DNA from: Odontesthes bonariensis
Lineage: Eukaryota > Chordata > Actinopteri > Atheriniformes > Atherinopsidae
NCBI RefSeq assembly: GCF_027942865.1
Contig: NC_134524.1
Location: 3,362,036 to 3,426,035, forward strand
DNA length: 64,000 nucleotides
Reading direction: 5' to 3'
The notes beneath the pieces were generated by a model, which saw only the letters and a program-made list of their open reading frames with translations, ran no database searches and was not told where the DNA came from. The position numbers and the translations under genes are program-made. Numbering within the stretch: position 1 is the first letter of the stretch; the number at the start of each line of letters is the position of its first letter. This document shows positions 23,967 to 34,500 of the stretch, one piece after another.

Positions 23967-24441
23967 CTTGTGTCACTCAGCTCAGCTGGGAGTACAAGCT
24001 GGTAAGTTGTCTGGGACCCAACTAGGCATCGCCTGTACAGGATGTTGTTATGAAGCTCGAGACGGTTTAGCTCTCGGAGAAACAGTGGGAGATCTGGAAG
24101 TTGGGTGCGCAAGGTGGGGGGTGGTGTATCCACGTGTTCGATCTGGGAGATAACATGTTTTATACATTGATCAGCCATTTGCTTAGCTGCTAGCTCTGCT
24201 TCAGTTAGATGGGGGATGGTTGGCAGACCTCCAAACTGTTCTTCTTGCACATAGCTGTCAGGCACAGCACTAGGGGACATGGCAAGAGTCTCTACTAAGG
24301 CAACACCAGGACTGACGCTGTAGGTGAGCTGTCTCTCACAGATTGCTTTCACAACAGACTGATCTACTGTATTGATGTTTTTTGGATCAGAGAGGAGATC
24401 TTGAGTAAACTGTTGTATGCGTTCTCTCTCTTTTTGTGATC
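23967..24441 (-). pseudogene. Gypsy RNase H-integrase linker fragment
   Basis: The minus strand is open for RSQKERERIQQFTQDLL, HLTEAELAAKQMADQCI and QTTYQLVLPAELSDT, the segment leading into the integrase zinc-binding domain. It is cut on one side by the Myb/SANT-bearing insertion and on the other by the MITE at 24445. Confidence 0.75.
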
Positions 24442-24444
24442 TCA

Positions 24445-25061
24445 GGCTACGGCTACACGAAAACGAAACAAGGGTTTTTTTGAAAACGGGTACGAAAATT
24501 ATTGCGACCACACAGGAAAGCTTCAGTTCTCATGAAAACGCCACGCTTGCTGAAAACGATGCAGTACACACGCCACACCTCTATGTGCGCTGTAAGCCAC
24601 CCCCACCGGTTACACCAGAACAATAGAAGAAGCAATGCGCATGCGTGTACGCCCCTACTTCTACCAGCGTGAAGCTCACGTTGTTCCTTCAACAACGCCG
24701 CTGTAGTTAGCAGTGTCTGCAGCAGTGCTGCTATCAATGTTGTGCGGTCCATGATGATCGCTGTCTGTCCTTGTTGTGTTGTCTTCTTCTTCTTCCGGAT
24801 TTTTAATGGATGTTGCCGCTTTTTGTTCTGGTCACTGACGTATGTGTATACGTCACTGGCGTATACACATGTAAACGAATCCGTTTGGGCTGTAACAATG
24901 GAAACGAAACAACGCCGTTCTCAGATCTTCCCACTCTGGAACCCGTTCTCCAAAACTATCGTTTTGGGGTAGTGGGAACGCCGGCTCCATGTGGCCGCGA
25001 CAGCCAAACGATAAGCAAAAGTATCGGTTACAGTGAAAAACGTTTCCGTGTAGCCGTAGCC
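24445..25061. mobile_element. MITE with GGCTACGGCTACAC termini
   Basis: Terminal inverted repeats begin GGCTACGGCTACACG and end CGTGTAGCCGTAGCC with minor mismatches. A 3-bp TCA duplication (24442-24444 and 25062-25064) flanks the 617-bp element. It has no ORF. Removing it restores the gypsy frame around LTDDLRSQKERERIQ. The 3-bp duplication and GGC start suit a Harbinger-type MITE, but TCA is not the canonical TWA. Confidence 0.8.
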
Positions 25062-25179
25062 TCAGATCATCTGTCAGCACCCCATGTGGTCTGCGGGATA
25101 ATCCGTCCGCATCTCCGTTCTGCCTTCCTGGACGATAGAGGAGTTTGAAAGAGAATGTGGACAGTGCTGCTAGCCACCA

Positions 25180-25211
25180 CTTGACGCAACCTGCTAGCTG
25201 GTTGCGTCAAG
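25180..25211. repeat. 12-bp perfect hairpin in gypsy RNase H
   Basis: CTTGACGCAACC and its exact complement are separated by TGCTAGCT. The hairpin interrupts the RNase H reading frame and looks like a templated inverted duplication. Confidence 0.85.
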
Positions 25212-25260
25212 TTTTGCTGTTGTCAGAATGTAAGTTACAAAAGTGAAGTGGTTTCCGTCG

Positions 25261-26915
25261 CTAAACTTTTCCGTAACTGACCACTTGAGTGCCAAAAACT
25301 AATTTGTGCACTGGATAGCGACTCTCGCTTCGTGACAGCCCTCTACTCGCATAGCCTATGACTCTAAGTTGGGCCTCTTGCTCCTGATACAACACAGCAC
25401 CGAGTCCGGTGGTACTGGTGTCGGTGTGCAGTATATAGGGTTTCTGGGGGTCAGCAAAGGCTAATACAGGTGCTGTAGTGAGGCTTTGGATGACCATCTC
25501 GATGGCTTGCTGGCAAGGTGGCATCCAACGATCTCCGAAGGGCTCTTTTGGGTCATGGTATTGATTTGTGTTCCGTCTTATGTTTGCTGGTTTTAACTTT
25601 GATTTCTTGTGGAGAGGTGGGTAGCCAGAGGTTAAGTTGTGGAGAGGTTTTACGATGCTGGAGTAACCCTTAACAAACCTCCTGTAGTACCCAGCAAAAC
25701 CGAGGAAGGATTTCAATTCTCGTAGGGTCGGGGGGACAGGCCACGTCTTAAGAGCTGCAATCTTCTCAGGATCAGTCTCGACACCATTTCTGGAGAATAC
25801 ATGACCAAGGTAACGAACTGATGTCTGGAAGAAAACACATTTTTCTTGGGATAATTTTAACCCAAACTCTTTGAGACAAGTGAGCACTTTCATAACTCTT
25901 TCTTCAGGCTCCTCAAGGGTTTTGGAGAATACTATCTCGTCGTCAACGAAGACCAAAGCATCTTTCAAATGCATATCCTCCATGCACCGGTCCATTAATC
26001 TTTGGAACGTGCTGGGGGCATTAGTCACACCCTGAGGCATTCTGTTGAACTCCCAGAACTTGAGAGGGCACACGAAGGCCGTCTTCGGTTTGTCTGCCTA
26101 TTCAACCTCGATCTGGTAGTACCCCGACTTCAGGTCAAGGACAGAGAACCATTGAGAGCTGAGAATGTGTCCTCCAGCTTTGGAAGGTTGTATGCATCTT
26201 TTATAGTCTGGAGGTTGAGACGCCTATAATCGTTGCACAACCGGACTTGGCCGTTCTTTTTCCGGACTACCACTATGGGTGACGCAAATGGCGACTCTGA
26301 CTCCCTGATAACTCCTGCATCAAGGAGCTCTTGAATGTGCCTTCGGACAGCTTCAATGTCCTGTGGATGGACTGGTCGGGCACGTAGTTTGAAGGGAGTT
26401 TCATCTGTGAGTTTTATGTGGTGTTTTACCTTATCTGTACAGCCAAAGTCCAGGTCATGAAGTGCAAACACATCAGGCATATTGTTGGGCTGCTGAGTGA
26501 TGCGTTGCTTCCATTCGAGTGGGATTGGGGAATCACCAAAATTGAAATTTAAGTTGGTCTCCTGGGATGACCGAGTCTCAGGAGATCTCTGGAGGGGTTC
26601 TGGTTGTTTGGCTATACTATGTTCTTTTAATAAGATGGTCTGATAAGCACTAATTTCTGCAATAGTGCACTTTGCAGGGATGACAATGTCGTGGTCAGAC
26701 TCAATGCTTTTGACGACTGGCAGCTTATGTGGCCGTAACTGAGGGAAATCAACTAGACCAGCTTTTACTAGCAGGCCGCCTGGCAAGGGGGATGATGATG
26801 GATATTCAATGACAACTGATTTCTCATCTTGAAGGCCACTGACAAGGGCAACTCCCTCCACCACCACAGTTTCACCAGCTGGAATGACTTGAGGCATCCT
26901 GCCTTGCATCTTCAC
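25261..26915 (-). pseudogene. Gypsy reverse transcriptase and RNase H
   Basis: Recognisable blocks include KHHIKLTDETPFKLRARPV, GVIRESESPFASPIVVVRKK, VRLCNDYRRLN, MPQGVTNAPSTFQRLM, ALVFVDDEIVFS (the YxDD box as FVDDE), RYLGHVFSRNGVETDPEKI, LKSFLGFAGYYRRFV and ILHTDTSTTGLGAVLYQ (RNase H). A frame break near 26074-26130 separates the two open parts. Confidence 0.9.
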
Positions 26916-26971
26916 TACCCCCTGGTGGTCGTTGCTTGCCTGCTTCCACCTTGGCTCAATAACTTTAAAGA

Positions 26972-27337
26972 CTACTTTGTAGCCATGTGGGAGGGGCTGG
27001 CGAGACTGGTCAAGTCAGTCTCTGAGTAGATGTCAAACAGTACATCCAGGGTGTTCGTGCCTATGAGCATGAGGGACTGTGAAGTGTCAGGGACAACCAA
27101 GGCAAGTGTGTTTACATCTATTGGAACCCCTATAAAGTCATTTGGAAAGGTTATGGTAATATCTATATAGCCAAAGTAAGGCACGAGCTGGCCATTTGCT
27201 TCTTCCACTTCTAAGAGGTCATGCAGTGTTTTGATCTTCTGCTCCAAAAGGGGCTGCTTGTAAAATGACTCAGGTATGGTTGTAACTTGTGAGCCTGGGT
27301 CAAGAAGGCAGTTGACCTCTTCACCTCTCACAATCAC
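26972..27337 (-). pseudogene. Gypsy aspartic protease
   Basis: The fold is recognisable from VNCLLDPGSQVTTIPESF to LMLIGTNTLDVLFD. The catalytic triad, normally D-T/S-G, reads D-P-G. The segment is open, but the neighbouring frames are broken. Confidence 0.8.
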
Positions 27338-27444
27338 ATGAGCTGTACTCTTGATGCCAACTAACCGTTTGGGAAGTTGGAAAGGTAGGTTCTGCTTTGA
27401 TTTCTGTAAGCTGCAACAGCTTAAAGCTCAACCAGCTTACACTA

Positions 27445-27560
27445 GGTTGGGGTTTGCAGGGTCGGTGCAGCATGGGGCAATGTGTCCATCTTCACCGCAG
27501 TTAAAATAATAGCAGGGCTTGGGTTTGTATGTCTGTCTCTTTTTAGTCTGTCCTTCCATG
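27445..27560 (-). pseudogene. Gypsy gag zinc-knuckle remnant
   Basis: The minus strand contains YYFNCGEDGHIAPCC, a CCHC knuckle (C-X4-H-X4-C visible, first cysteine spacing disturbed). Upstream gag is deleted: the sequence jumps from here to the 21-bp LTR end at 27598-27618. Confidence 0.65.
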
Positions 27561-27934
27561 CCCGTATCTGTATCGTCTGGCTTTGACATCCTGCCCTTGT
27601 TTTTCCACCTGGGCTACATGTTGCACTGATTGTTTGTCCGTCAGGTTTCTTCTGCTGATGATTATTAATCTTTATCATGTGAATATGAGCTGTTTATGTG
27701 TTGATCATCATGTGAAAAGTTTTCTGTGTGGATTCTCTGAGTTTCACTTCTTTACCTGATGGAGGGAAATCAGCTGCTGGTTCAGAACCAGTTTCAGCTG
27801 TTTTGTTGCTCATCAGACCTCCTGAGGTCCAGCTCAGAGCAGGGTGGGCTCTCTGGTGTCTCCTCACTCTGATGCTGCTGTGGAAGTTCAGAGCTCTTTA
27901 ACCTCTCTGCTCTGTGTTGTTTCCTCTCCTGCAG

Positions 27935-28660
27935 AACAGAAAATCATCACAGCTAAACCTGGACAGGATGTTACTCTGACATGTAGAGCTCCCAACAACA
28001 ACCTCATCATAGTTGTAGAGTGGAGCAGAACTGATCGGGGTAAAGAATATGTTCTCATCTACCGTGATGATCAGCTCGATCTTGATGGCCAGCATCCATC
28101 TTTTAAGAAGCGGGTGGATCTGCAGGACAGACAGATGAAGGATGGAGACGTGTCTCTGATTCTGAAGGATGTGACGACTGCTGACAGAGGAACATATGAG
28201 TGTAGAGTCGTCCAGGAAGGAACAAACCAGGAGAGAGAATTAAAGACTATCAGCATCATCCTCCTGGCAGTTGTTGAAGCAGGTGAGTGTGAGTGTGTCT
28301 CTGGATCAGAGCTGAAGCAGCTTCCTGTTGTTGATGTGAGAGTGAAACATCTCAGATCAGATGTTTCAGGTGTTTTCTAAAGATGTTGTTGATGAGACTC
28401 TGTAGAAAGCAGCTGGTCTGAGTGCAGGAGATGATGTGGGACAGCAGTTTGAAGAGGAAATGTTCTTCAGTCATCACCTGACAGCTGGTAACCACATCTG
28501 TTTCTGACCTGCAGGGACGGAGGAAGGAGGAGAGAAGGAAGGAGGAGAGAAGGAAGGAGGAGAGGAGGAAGGAGGAGAGAAGGAAGGAGGAGAGGAGGAA
28601 GGAGGAGAGAAGGAAGGAGGAGAGAAGGAAGGAGGAGAGGAGGATGTTCTGTTGGACTGA
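27935..28660 (+). pseudogene. V-set Ig receptor, module 2 with broken membrane frame
   Basis: The IgV exon, 27935..28282, is 348 nt like module 1 and fully open: VTLTCRAP, VVEWSRTDRG, MKDGDVSLILKDV and RGTYECRVV. The following exon starts at 28515 in the same phase, but its purine-rich linker has expanded as 15-bp units and the frame ends at TGA 28658-28660. The membrane helix (VGLMVGLSVSSLLLAVGFLI) and YRRK are still present in another frame. No signal-peptide exon precedes it. It is either a pseudogene, an exon pair spliced from exon 1 at 17698 to give a secreted form, or the product of a recent array-length change. Confidence 0.7.
28515..28650. repeat. Purine-rich coding minisatellite
   Basis: Units of GGAGGAGAGAAGGAA, with GAGGAGGAA variants, encode GGEKE/GGEEE. 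They lie between the splice acceptor and the membrane segment of module 2. The equivalent linker in module 1 is about 50 nt and unexpanded. Confidence 0.9.
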
Positions 28661-28889
28661 TGGTTGGTCTGTCAGTTTCATCTCTTCTTCTTGCTGTTGG
28701 TTTCCTGATCTATAGAAGAAAACCTTCATTTCTGAAGCTGAATTCCCAGCAGCCTTCAGGTGAAACATCTGAACTGTGAGTGTCCTGCTGCTGTTTGTGG
28801 TTCTTAGTGATCATTCCAACATGTGGAACCACAGAAGAGCTGAACTAAGACAGAACCTGCACATGTTGAACATGTCCTGGATTGTCTTA

Positions 28890-28978
28890 ATGTACCGCTG
28901 CTATGCTGATGATACCCAGCTCTATCTGTCGTTCCCACCTGACGATATACACAAACCACACCTGAACTCAGCATAAAT
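28890..28978 (+). mobile_element. L2-like LINE fragment (YADD block)
   Basis: A short stretch encodes CYADDTQLYLSFPPDD, the catalytic block of an L2-clade reverse transcriptase. Both flanks look like the Ig receptor's intron sequence. Confidence 0.65.
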
Positions 28979-28979
28979 C

Positions 28980-31320
28980 TCGTGCTGAGAGTTCCTTTTG
29001 GGTTTCTTCCGGGGATCATTGTTAATCTTTATCATGTCAATATGTTTACCTGCTGATCATCGTGTGAAAAGTGCAGTTTTCTGTGTGGATTCAAACCATG
29101 AATGCAGGGCTGGTGGTGCAGAGAGCTCTGATATGTGAACACAGGAAGAAGAATCCTCTCTCAGCTCATATCAGCTGCTTGTTTCTGTCCTGAAGTCACT
29201 GAGGATGTTTTATTCATGGTGTGCAGCTTCTGCTCTTCTGCACACAGCATGAACTGTACAAGTTAAAGTGTTTGTTGGTTCTTTAAGCTGAAAGCCTCCA
29301 GCAGCATCCATGTTTCCTCATTAAAGCTCTGAAAGAGGAATGAGTGAAACCTGTCTGAGTGTTTCTGTAACCTGAGACAGCCGTCAGGCTCCTCCTCCTC
29401 TGTCTCAGTCTGATGATGTCATCATGTTACTGTGATCATGTGATGAACACACTGATGACCTCAGACTTCATCCAACCATCAGTTCACCTCAAGCTAAAGA
29501 TGAGGTTTATAAAATAACTGAAGGCTGTTTTAAAGACTTTCTCAGGGTTTTTTTTAACCATTTTTTTCAGGTTTTTTAGGCTTGTTGCTGCATCAGTGTT
29601 AAAATAAGAATAAATGTTTCTGTAAATGTTCAAATGTACTCATTATTTCTGCATTTTGTTGCTGTTGTTTTGCCAATAAATGATTGTACTTGTAACTCTC
29701 TGTGTTGTGTATTTATTTCCATGTTCCTCAGCATGGAACAGGGAGCGTTCCCTCCCTGAGAGGAAAGTCGTGTCAGATATCATGTTTTTCTATCTTTCTA
29801 TGAGCTGTGAGGCCAAACAGCAACAGACTGCAGCTGGTTTTTCTCAGGGTTGAAGGTTGTTTTTGTCACTTTTCTGCCACAAGAGGAAAACAGCACAGCT
29901 TCATCCACAGGAACCTCCCTCAGGAAACTGTTGGTGGCCACAGAAGTGCTTTAAATTAAAGGCCAAACTGAAGCTAAAGGAATGATGACAACACTGATAA
30001 TCTAATGACTAAGTTCCCATGAGCCTTTGCAGTCAGCAGGAAGCAGCCCATGGTCAGAGCCTCCTCTGCTGCTGCTGAAGTTCATTTCAGCCCAAAGTGA
30101 GACATGACGGGGATGTTTCAGGAGCTGCTGACACACACTGAGCAGCTTTAGCTCAGAACACCTGGAACACACACACATCATGCTGTCATCACGTGGTTTC
30201 CTGGCTCCGCCCCTCTGATGGTGCCCCTCAGCCTGCCTGATGGCATTCAGGGGCAGCGGGTCGGTGAGACTCCCTCTGGTGGCAGAAAACACAATTACAC
30301 AAACAAACCTTTCCCACCGTCTTCACTGCCTTTCGGAGCTCTTAAAGTCGGGAGAAAAAGTTCATTTGGTCCCAGATTTTTTATTCTGTTTCCTCTGAAA
30401 TGGTTCCCAGAGCCCCGTCACACATAACAAAGAAACATCTTCAGAGCGCAGGAGATGTCAGTGCTCAGATGGCAGACTGTGTTCATGTGTAAATCAATAA
30501 GAGGATCGATATCAGTGATGGATCATTAAAACACGAGGAGATCTGATCAGTCGGCTTTTATTCATGTGCTGCTGCTGGTTTATTCTGCTCAGAAAGTTTC
30601 ATTCTGCTCTGTTCGGCCCGTTTTCCATCAGAGTGAGTGGAGGCGTCCCGTGACGTCATCAGTATGCGACACAGACCCGGCATTCATCAGCCTCCGGGCA
30701 CAGAAGCGTCTGCAGCTTGTCCTCTAACCTCGGTGTTGGTCTGCGTTCTCACTTTTACCTCATTGTTGAACACAGAAATAATGAAATAATTAAGTCTCTC
30801 TGTCGCTGTTGTCGCGTTTTTAAACTTGGCGGGATTCCTGTGAAGGAGTCGCTTTCATGACTCATCCAGCTGCGTCACTCCCTGGCCAATCAGTGGCCTG
30901 CAGGCTGCAGACGTCACATTTCCCTCTTGGAACCCCGGCCCAGAGCTATAGAGTAATACATATTAATATATTTAGTAATAGTTTTACATAGTAATATTTT
31001 GAACCAGTAAAAACAAGCCGTCACATCAGAACAAGACTGAGAAACACTGAGCAGCAGCTGCTGAGGGGAAATGTCTCCGCCTGCTGGTGAGAGTCCGTCA
31101 CTGCACCTGGTGTCAGCGGCAGCAAACTGCAGCTTCACCTAAAGACTGGAGGCAAACTTTCAGTTTATTTTCTACTTTAGTGCTGAAGCTACATGTGGAA
31201 ACATCCCAGAACACAAATAAATCATGTTTGTGGGCAGAAAACTGGCCGTGAACAGTGGAACAAATGTGGATTTAACCTTAAACGCTCAGTGAAAACATCC
31301 AAACTCTTCACTTCAGTTCA
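28980..31320. other. Intergenic sequence between Ig receptor and zinc-finger gene
   Basis: An AATAAA at 29675-29680 is a plausible polyadenylation signal for the Ig receptor. A perfect cAMP-response element TGACGTCA is at 30651-30658 and TTGGCGGGA is near 30827, but no gene start is visible beside them. Otherwise I see no coding or repeat feature. Confidence 0.4.
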
Positions 31321-31412
31321 ACTCAGTCAGACTTTATTCATTCCTGAAGTGGAAATGATATGACTGCAGCAGACATAACTCATAAAATATAGTAAAAAAT
31401 GAGATAATAATC
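31010..31412 (-). repeat. Zinc-finger gene 3' flank, duplicated at 44457-44861
   Basis: About 400 bp are nearly identical, in the same orientation, to 44457-44861, beginning AACAAGCCGTCACA and ending CATAAAATA(T/C)AGTAAAAAATGA. The segment contains the likely polyadenylation signal of the minus-strand zinc-finger gene (TTTATT, 31333-31338). Confidence 0.85.
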
Positions 31413-31568
31413 AGCAGGTGTCCATCAGTGGGCTGAGCTTTCAGCAGTTAAAGAGCAGCTGTGAGTCCTGAACCCTTCTTTTACTGTAAAAACCAGCTGC
31501 TGCTCACAGACCGGAGGGGGCGGAGTTAGAGGGCGGAGCCTCCTGCTTCCTGGCTGATGGTCGCTGGT

Positions 31569-34500
31569 TCAGGACGTGGACGCCTCCAGGGCGGAGCCTC
31601 CGTCCGCCTGGTGGCTCCTCAGGTGGGTCTTCAGGCAGTGGCTCTGGGTGAAGGCCTTGTCGCACATGCTGCATTTGTAGGGCCGCTCGCCGTTGTGCGT
31701 CCTCATGTGCACGGTCAGGTGCTCGGGGCGCGCGCACGCCTTGCCGCACACCTGACACACGAAGCGCTTGATGCCCAGGTGGCTCCGGACGTGGCTGCTC
31801 AGGGTGCTCCTGAGCTTGAAGAAGCGGCCGCACTCGGAGCAGCCGTACGGCGCCTCGCCGGTGTGGACCCTGGTGTGATTCTTCAGCTCGCCTTTGCCCC
31901 TGAAGGCCTTGGCGCACACGCCGCAGACGAAGGGCCGCTCGCCGCTGTGCGTCTTCACGTGGGCCGTCAGCGTGGCGTTGCACACGAAGGTCTTGCAGCA
32001 GACGTGGCAGAGGTACGGCCGCTCTCTGACCGTGTGCGTCTTCTCGTGGCTCTTCAGCGTTTTGGAGAGCTTGAAGCTTTTCCCGCAGACGCCGCAGCCG
32101 TGGCGCCGCTCGTCGCTGTGCGTCAGCTGGTGGAAGGCCAGAGAGCGGCGGTTGGTGACGGCCTTGCCGCACACTTTGCAGCGGTACTCGTCTCTGCTGG
32201 CGTGCGCCGCTCTGTGAGCCGTGAGCTGCGCCTTCAGGCCGAAGGCCTTCGGACAGACGTGGCAGCGGTGCGGCCTGTCCTGCACGTGCACCCAGCCGTG
32301 CGCGCGCAGGCCGGCGGCGCTGGCGAAGGCTCTGCTGCAGACGCTGCAGCGGAAGCGGCTGCTGCCCGCGTGCAGAGCGGCGTGCCTCCTGAGGCTGGAC
32401 ACGGAGACGAAGGACTTCCCACAGTGGGAGCAGCTGTGGGCTTTATGCCGATCGGTGAGGTGTCCCTTCACCTCGTCCTCGGACTCGAAGCGCTCCCCGC
32501 AGACCCCGCAGAGCCCCCCCGGCTCGCCCACGTGGCCCCAGGCGTGCCGGATCAGGCTGCCGGGGTTCCTGTACCAGACTCCACACACTTTACAGGCCTT
32601 TTTTCTCCTCTTAGGCCTCTTCACGCCGCTGTCGGCCTCTGGTTTTCCTTCCCGCTTCGCTGTTCCCGGCTCAGGATCCGGTGTCCAGTCGGCGTCTCCG
32701 TCCAGCGCCTCGCCTCCATCTTGGCTCTCGGCCTCGCCTCCATCTTGGCCCCCCTCTGTGTTCAGGTTCGCCTCCGCTCTGGGACCGCCGGCTGCACGTT
32801 TAACGGGGCTGAAGAGGAGGAAACATTCAGCTTAATCAGGCGTCCACAGGCCTGTCACGATAACAAATTTTGCTGGACGATAAATTGTCTCAGAAATTAT
32901 TGCGATAAGCGATAATATTGTCGTTCTGAGATCATTTTCATCTAATACAATGATACTCTTCAGGACACACTACCCAGATCCGCCCTCTGAGGACATCACC
33001 TGTTTCGTCCCAGCTCCTTACGCACTTATTTGTTTTCTAAATTCTCTTCTCATTTGTCTCGGTACCTAACTTACCGCACTTACTCTAGCACTAGTTATGC
33101 TCTCAGCTGTTTGGTTTTGGAAGGAAATGCACTTATGATTTCCTGTGAGCTGAAGTTCTTTTGCCTACCGATGTGGAACACACTTATTGGAAGTCACTTT
33201 GGATAAAAGCGTCTGTAGAATAACCGTAATGTGATGTAATGTATTTACATTTGCCGTCCGTCATCAGCTTTTTGCCGAGAGCCGTGCACTGACCAACGTG
33301 CACATAATTACTGGGTCAGCGCCCATCTCACAGAGACTCAGGCTGTGTTAGAAACCGCATACTTCTCCTACTAACTTTCTGAGTAAGTATGCGAGTTTGA
33401 GTATGCGAGAAGTTCCCGGATGCATCCTAGATTCTCCTAAGTGTTGGGTATGCATCATGAGGTTACTACTCATACTCAAACTACCCAAGATGCAACATAA
33501 CGTGACGTCGCCGATCGTCATTTCCGGTCAAAACGGCAGTTTCAAGCTAGCTACAACGAGGGTAGGTTCACTTCCTGTTTTCAAAACAAAAGCACCAATT
33601 GTATGGTAATGGCTTTCCCTATGATAAAAGGCAACGGGTATTTTATTTTGTGAAAATAACCGGAAGTGCGTTAGCTCACTGCGGCTAGCTTTAGCAGCGC
33701 CGAATTCGTGGGAACAAAATTGTAAACAGCCGGTATTTTGTCAGGTTTTCAACACGTTGGGGATCTAAACGACTACTTTCTCGCCTGAAAATGTTTCAAA
33801 TGTTGCTAAAGTTTACAGAGTTTAGAGCTTAAGAGAAATCAGCTTCAGGCCGGCTGATTTCGGCTCGGGCAGGAGCGAAATGCATTGTGGGAAAATGCTC
33901 TGCATACTGTCTGATCAATGAGTATGCAGTATGCAGTATGCGTTTCGAACAGAACCTCAGTTTCTCTTACTCAATCATTTCACAGTGGAAACAGTTTCCA
34001 GAGGATTATTATCTCTGAAGTTTGTCACATTATTCTTCCATCTTTGCTAAGCTGACCCTCTTCTTCTTCTTCTTCCCTCTAAATGCAGCAGGCAGCTCTC
34101 CTGCCCTCTGTTACCTGGTCCTGAACCGGGATCCGTCTCTCTTCAGCACCTCAGGATCAGCGTCTGTCTGTGGAACTTCCTCTTCCTCCTCCTCCTCCAT
34201 CTTCTCTTCACCTGCCTGAAAGAGGTTATTCCCACATGAACCAGTAAGATTCACCATCAGGCCTCAATCTGCTCAAAGAAACAACTCATTCTGACATTTA
34301 TCCACCAGTACAACCCGTTAAAGCCTTAAAAAGACTGAATGAGACAGGTTCAAACCAACAGGAGAAGGTTTTACTGTTTTACTCTGCTCCACCTTTCCCA
34401 TGAAGAGCTGATAAATCCCCATTTTCATGGCCCTCGGTTTAAAGAAGCCTCAATCTGAGCCTGATTCAGAGCAGAACAGCAGCTGATTCAACCCTTTCAG

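Larger units (their letters stand above)
19730..27618 (-). mobile_element. Decayed Ty3/gypsy element with collapsed 5' LTR
   Basis: Reading on the minus strand from 27618: a 21-bp LTR terminus, a gag zinc knuckle (about 27445-27560), protease (26972-27337), reverse transcriptase and RNase H (25261-26915), integrase (23967-24441, then 22383-22943), a chromo-like/C-terminal region (21329-22363), a polypurine tract and a 3' LTR. It is dead: stops and frameshifts separate domains, most of gag is gone, two DNA elements interrupt pol, and the integrase zinc-binding HHCC region is missing. Candidate target duplications are TGTTC (19725-19729) and TGTTG (27619-27623), one mismatch. It sits between the two modules of the V-set Ig receptor. 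Confidence 0.85.

Noticed and set aside
31504-32915. 452-codon plus-strand ORF and 222-codon minus-strand ORF over the zinc-finger exon
   Set aside because: They are alternative-frame shadows of a GC-rich finger exon whose own frame shows twelve C2H2 motifs.
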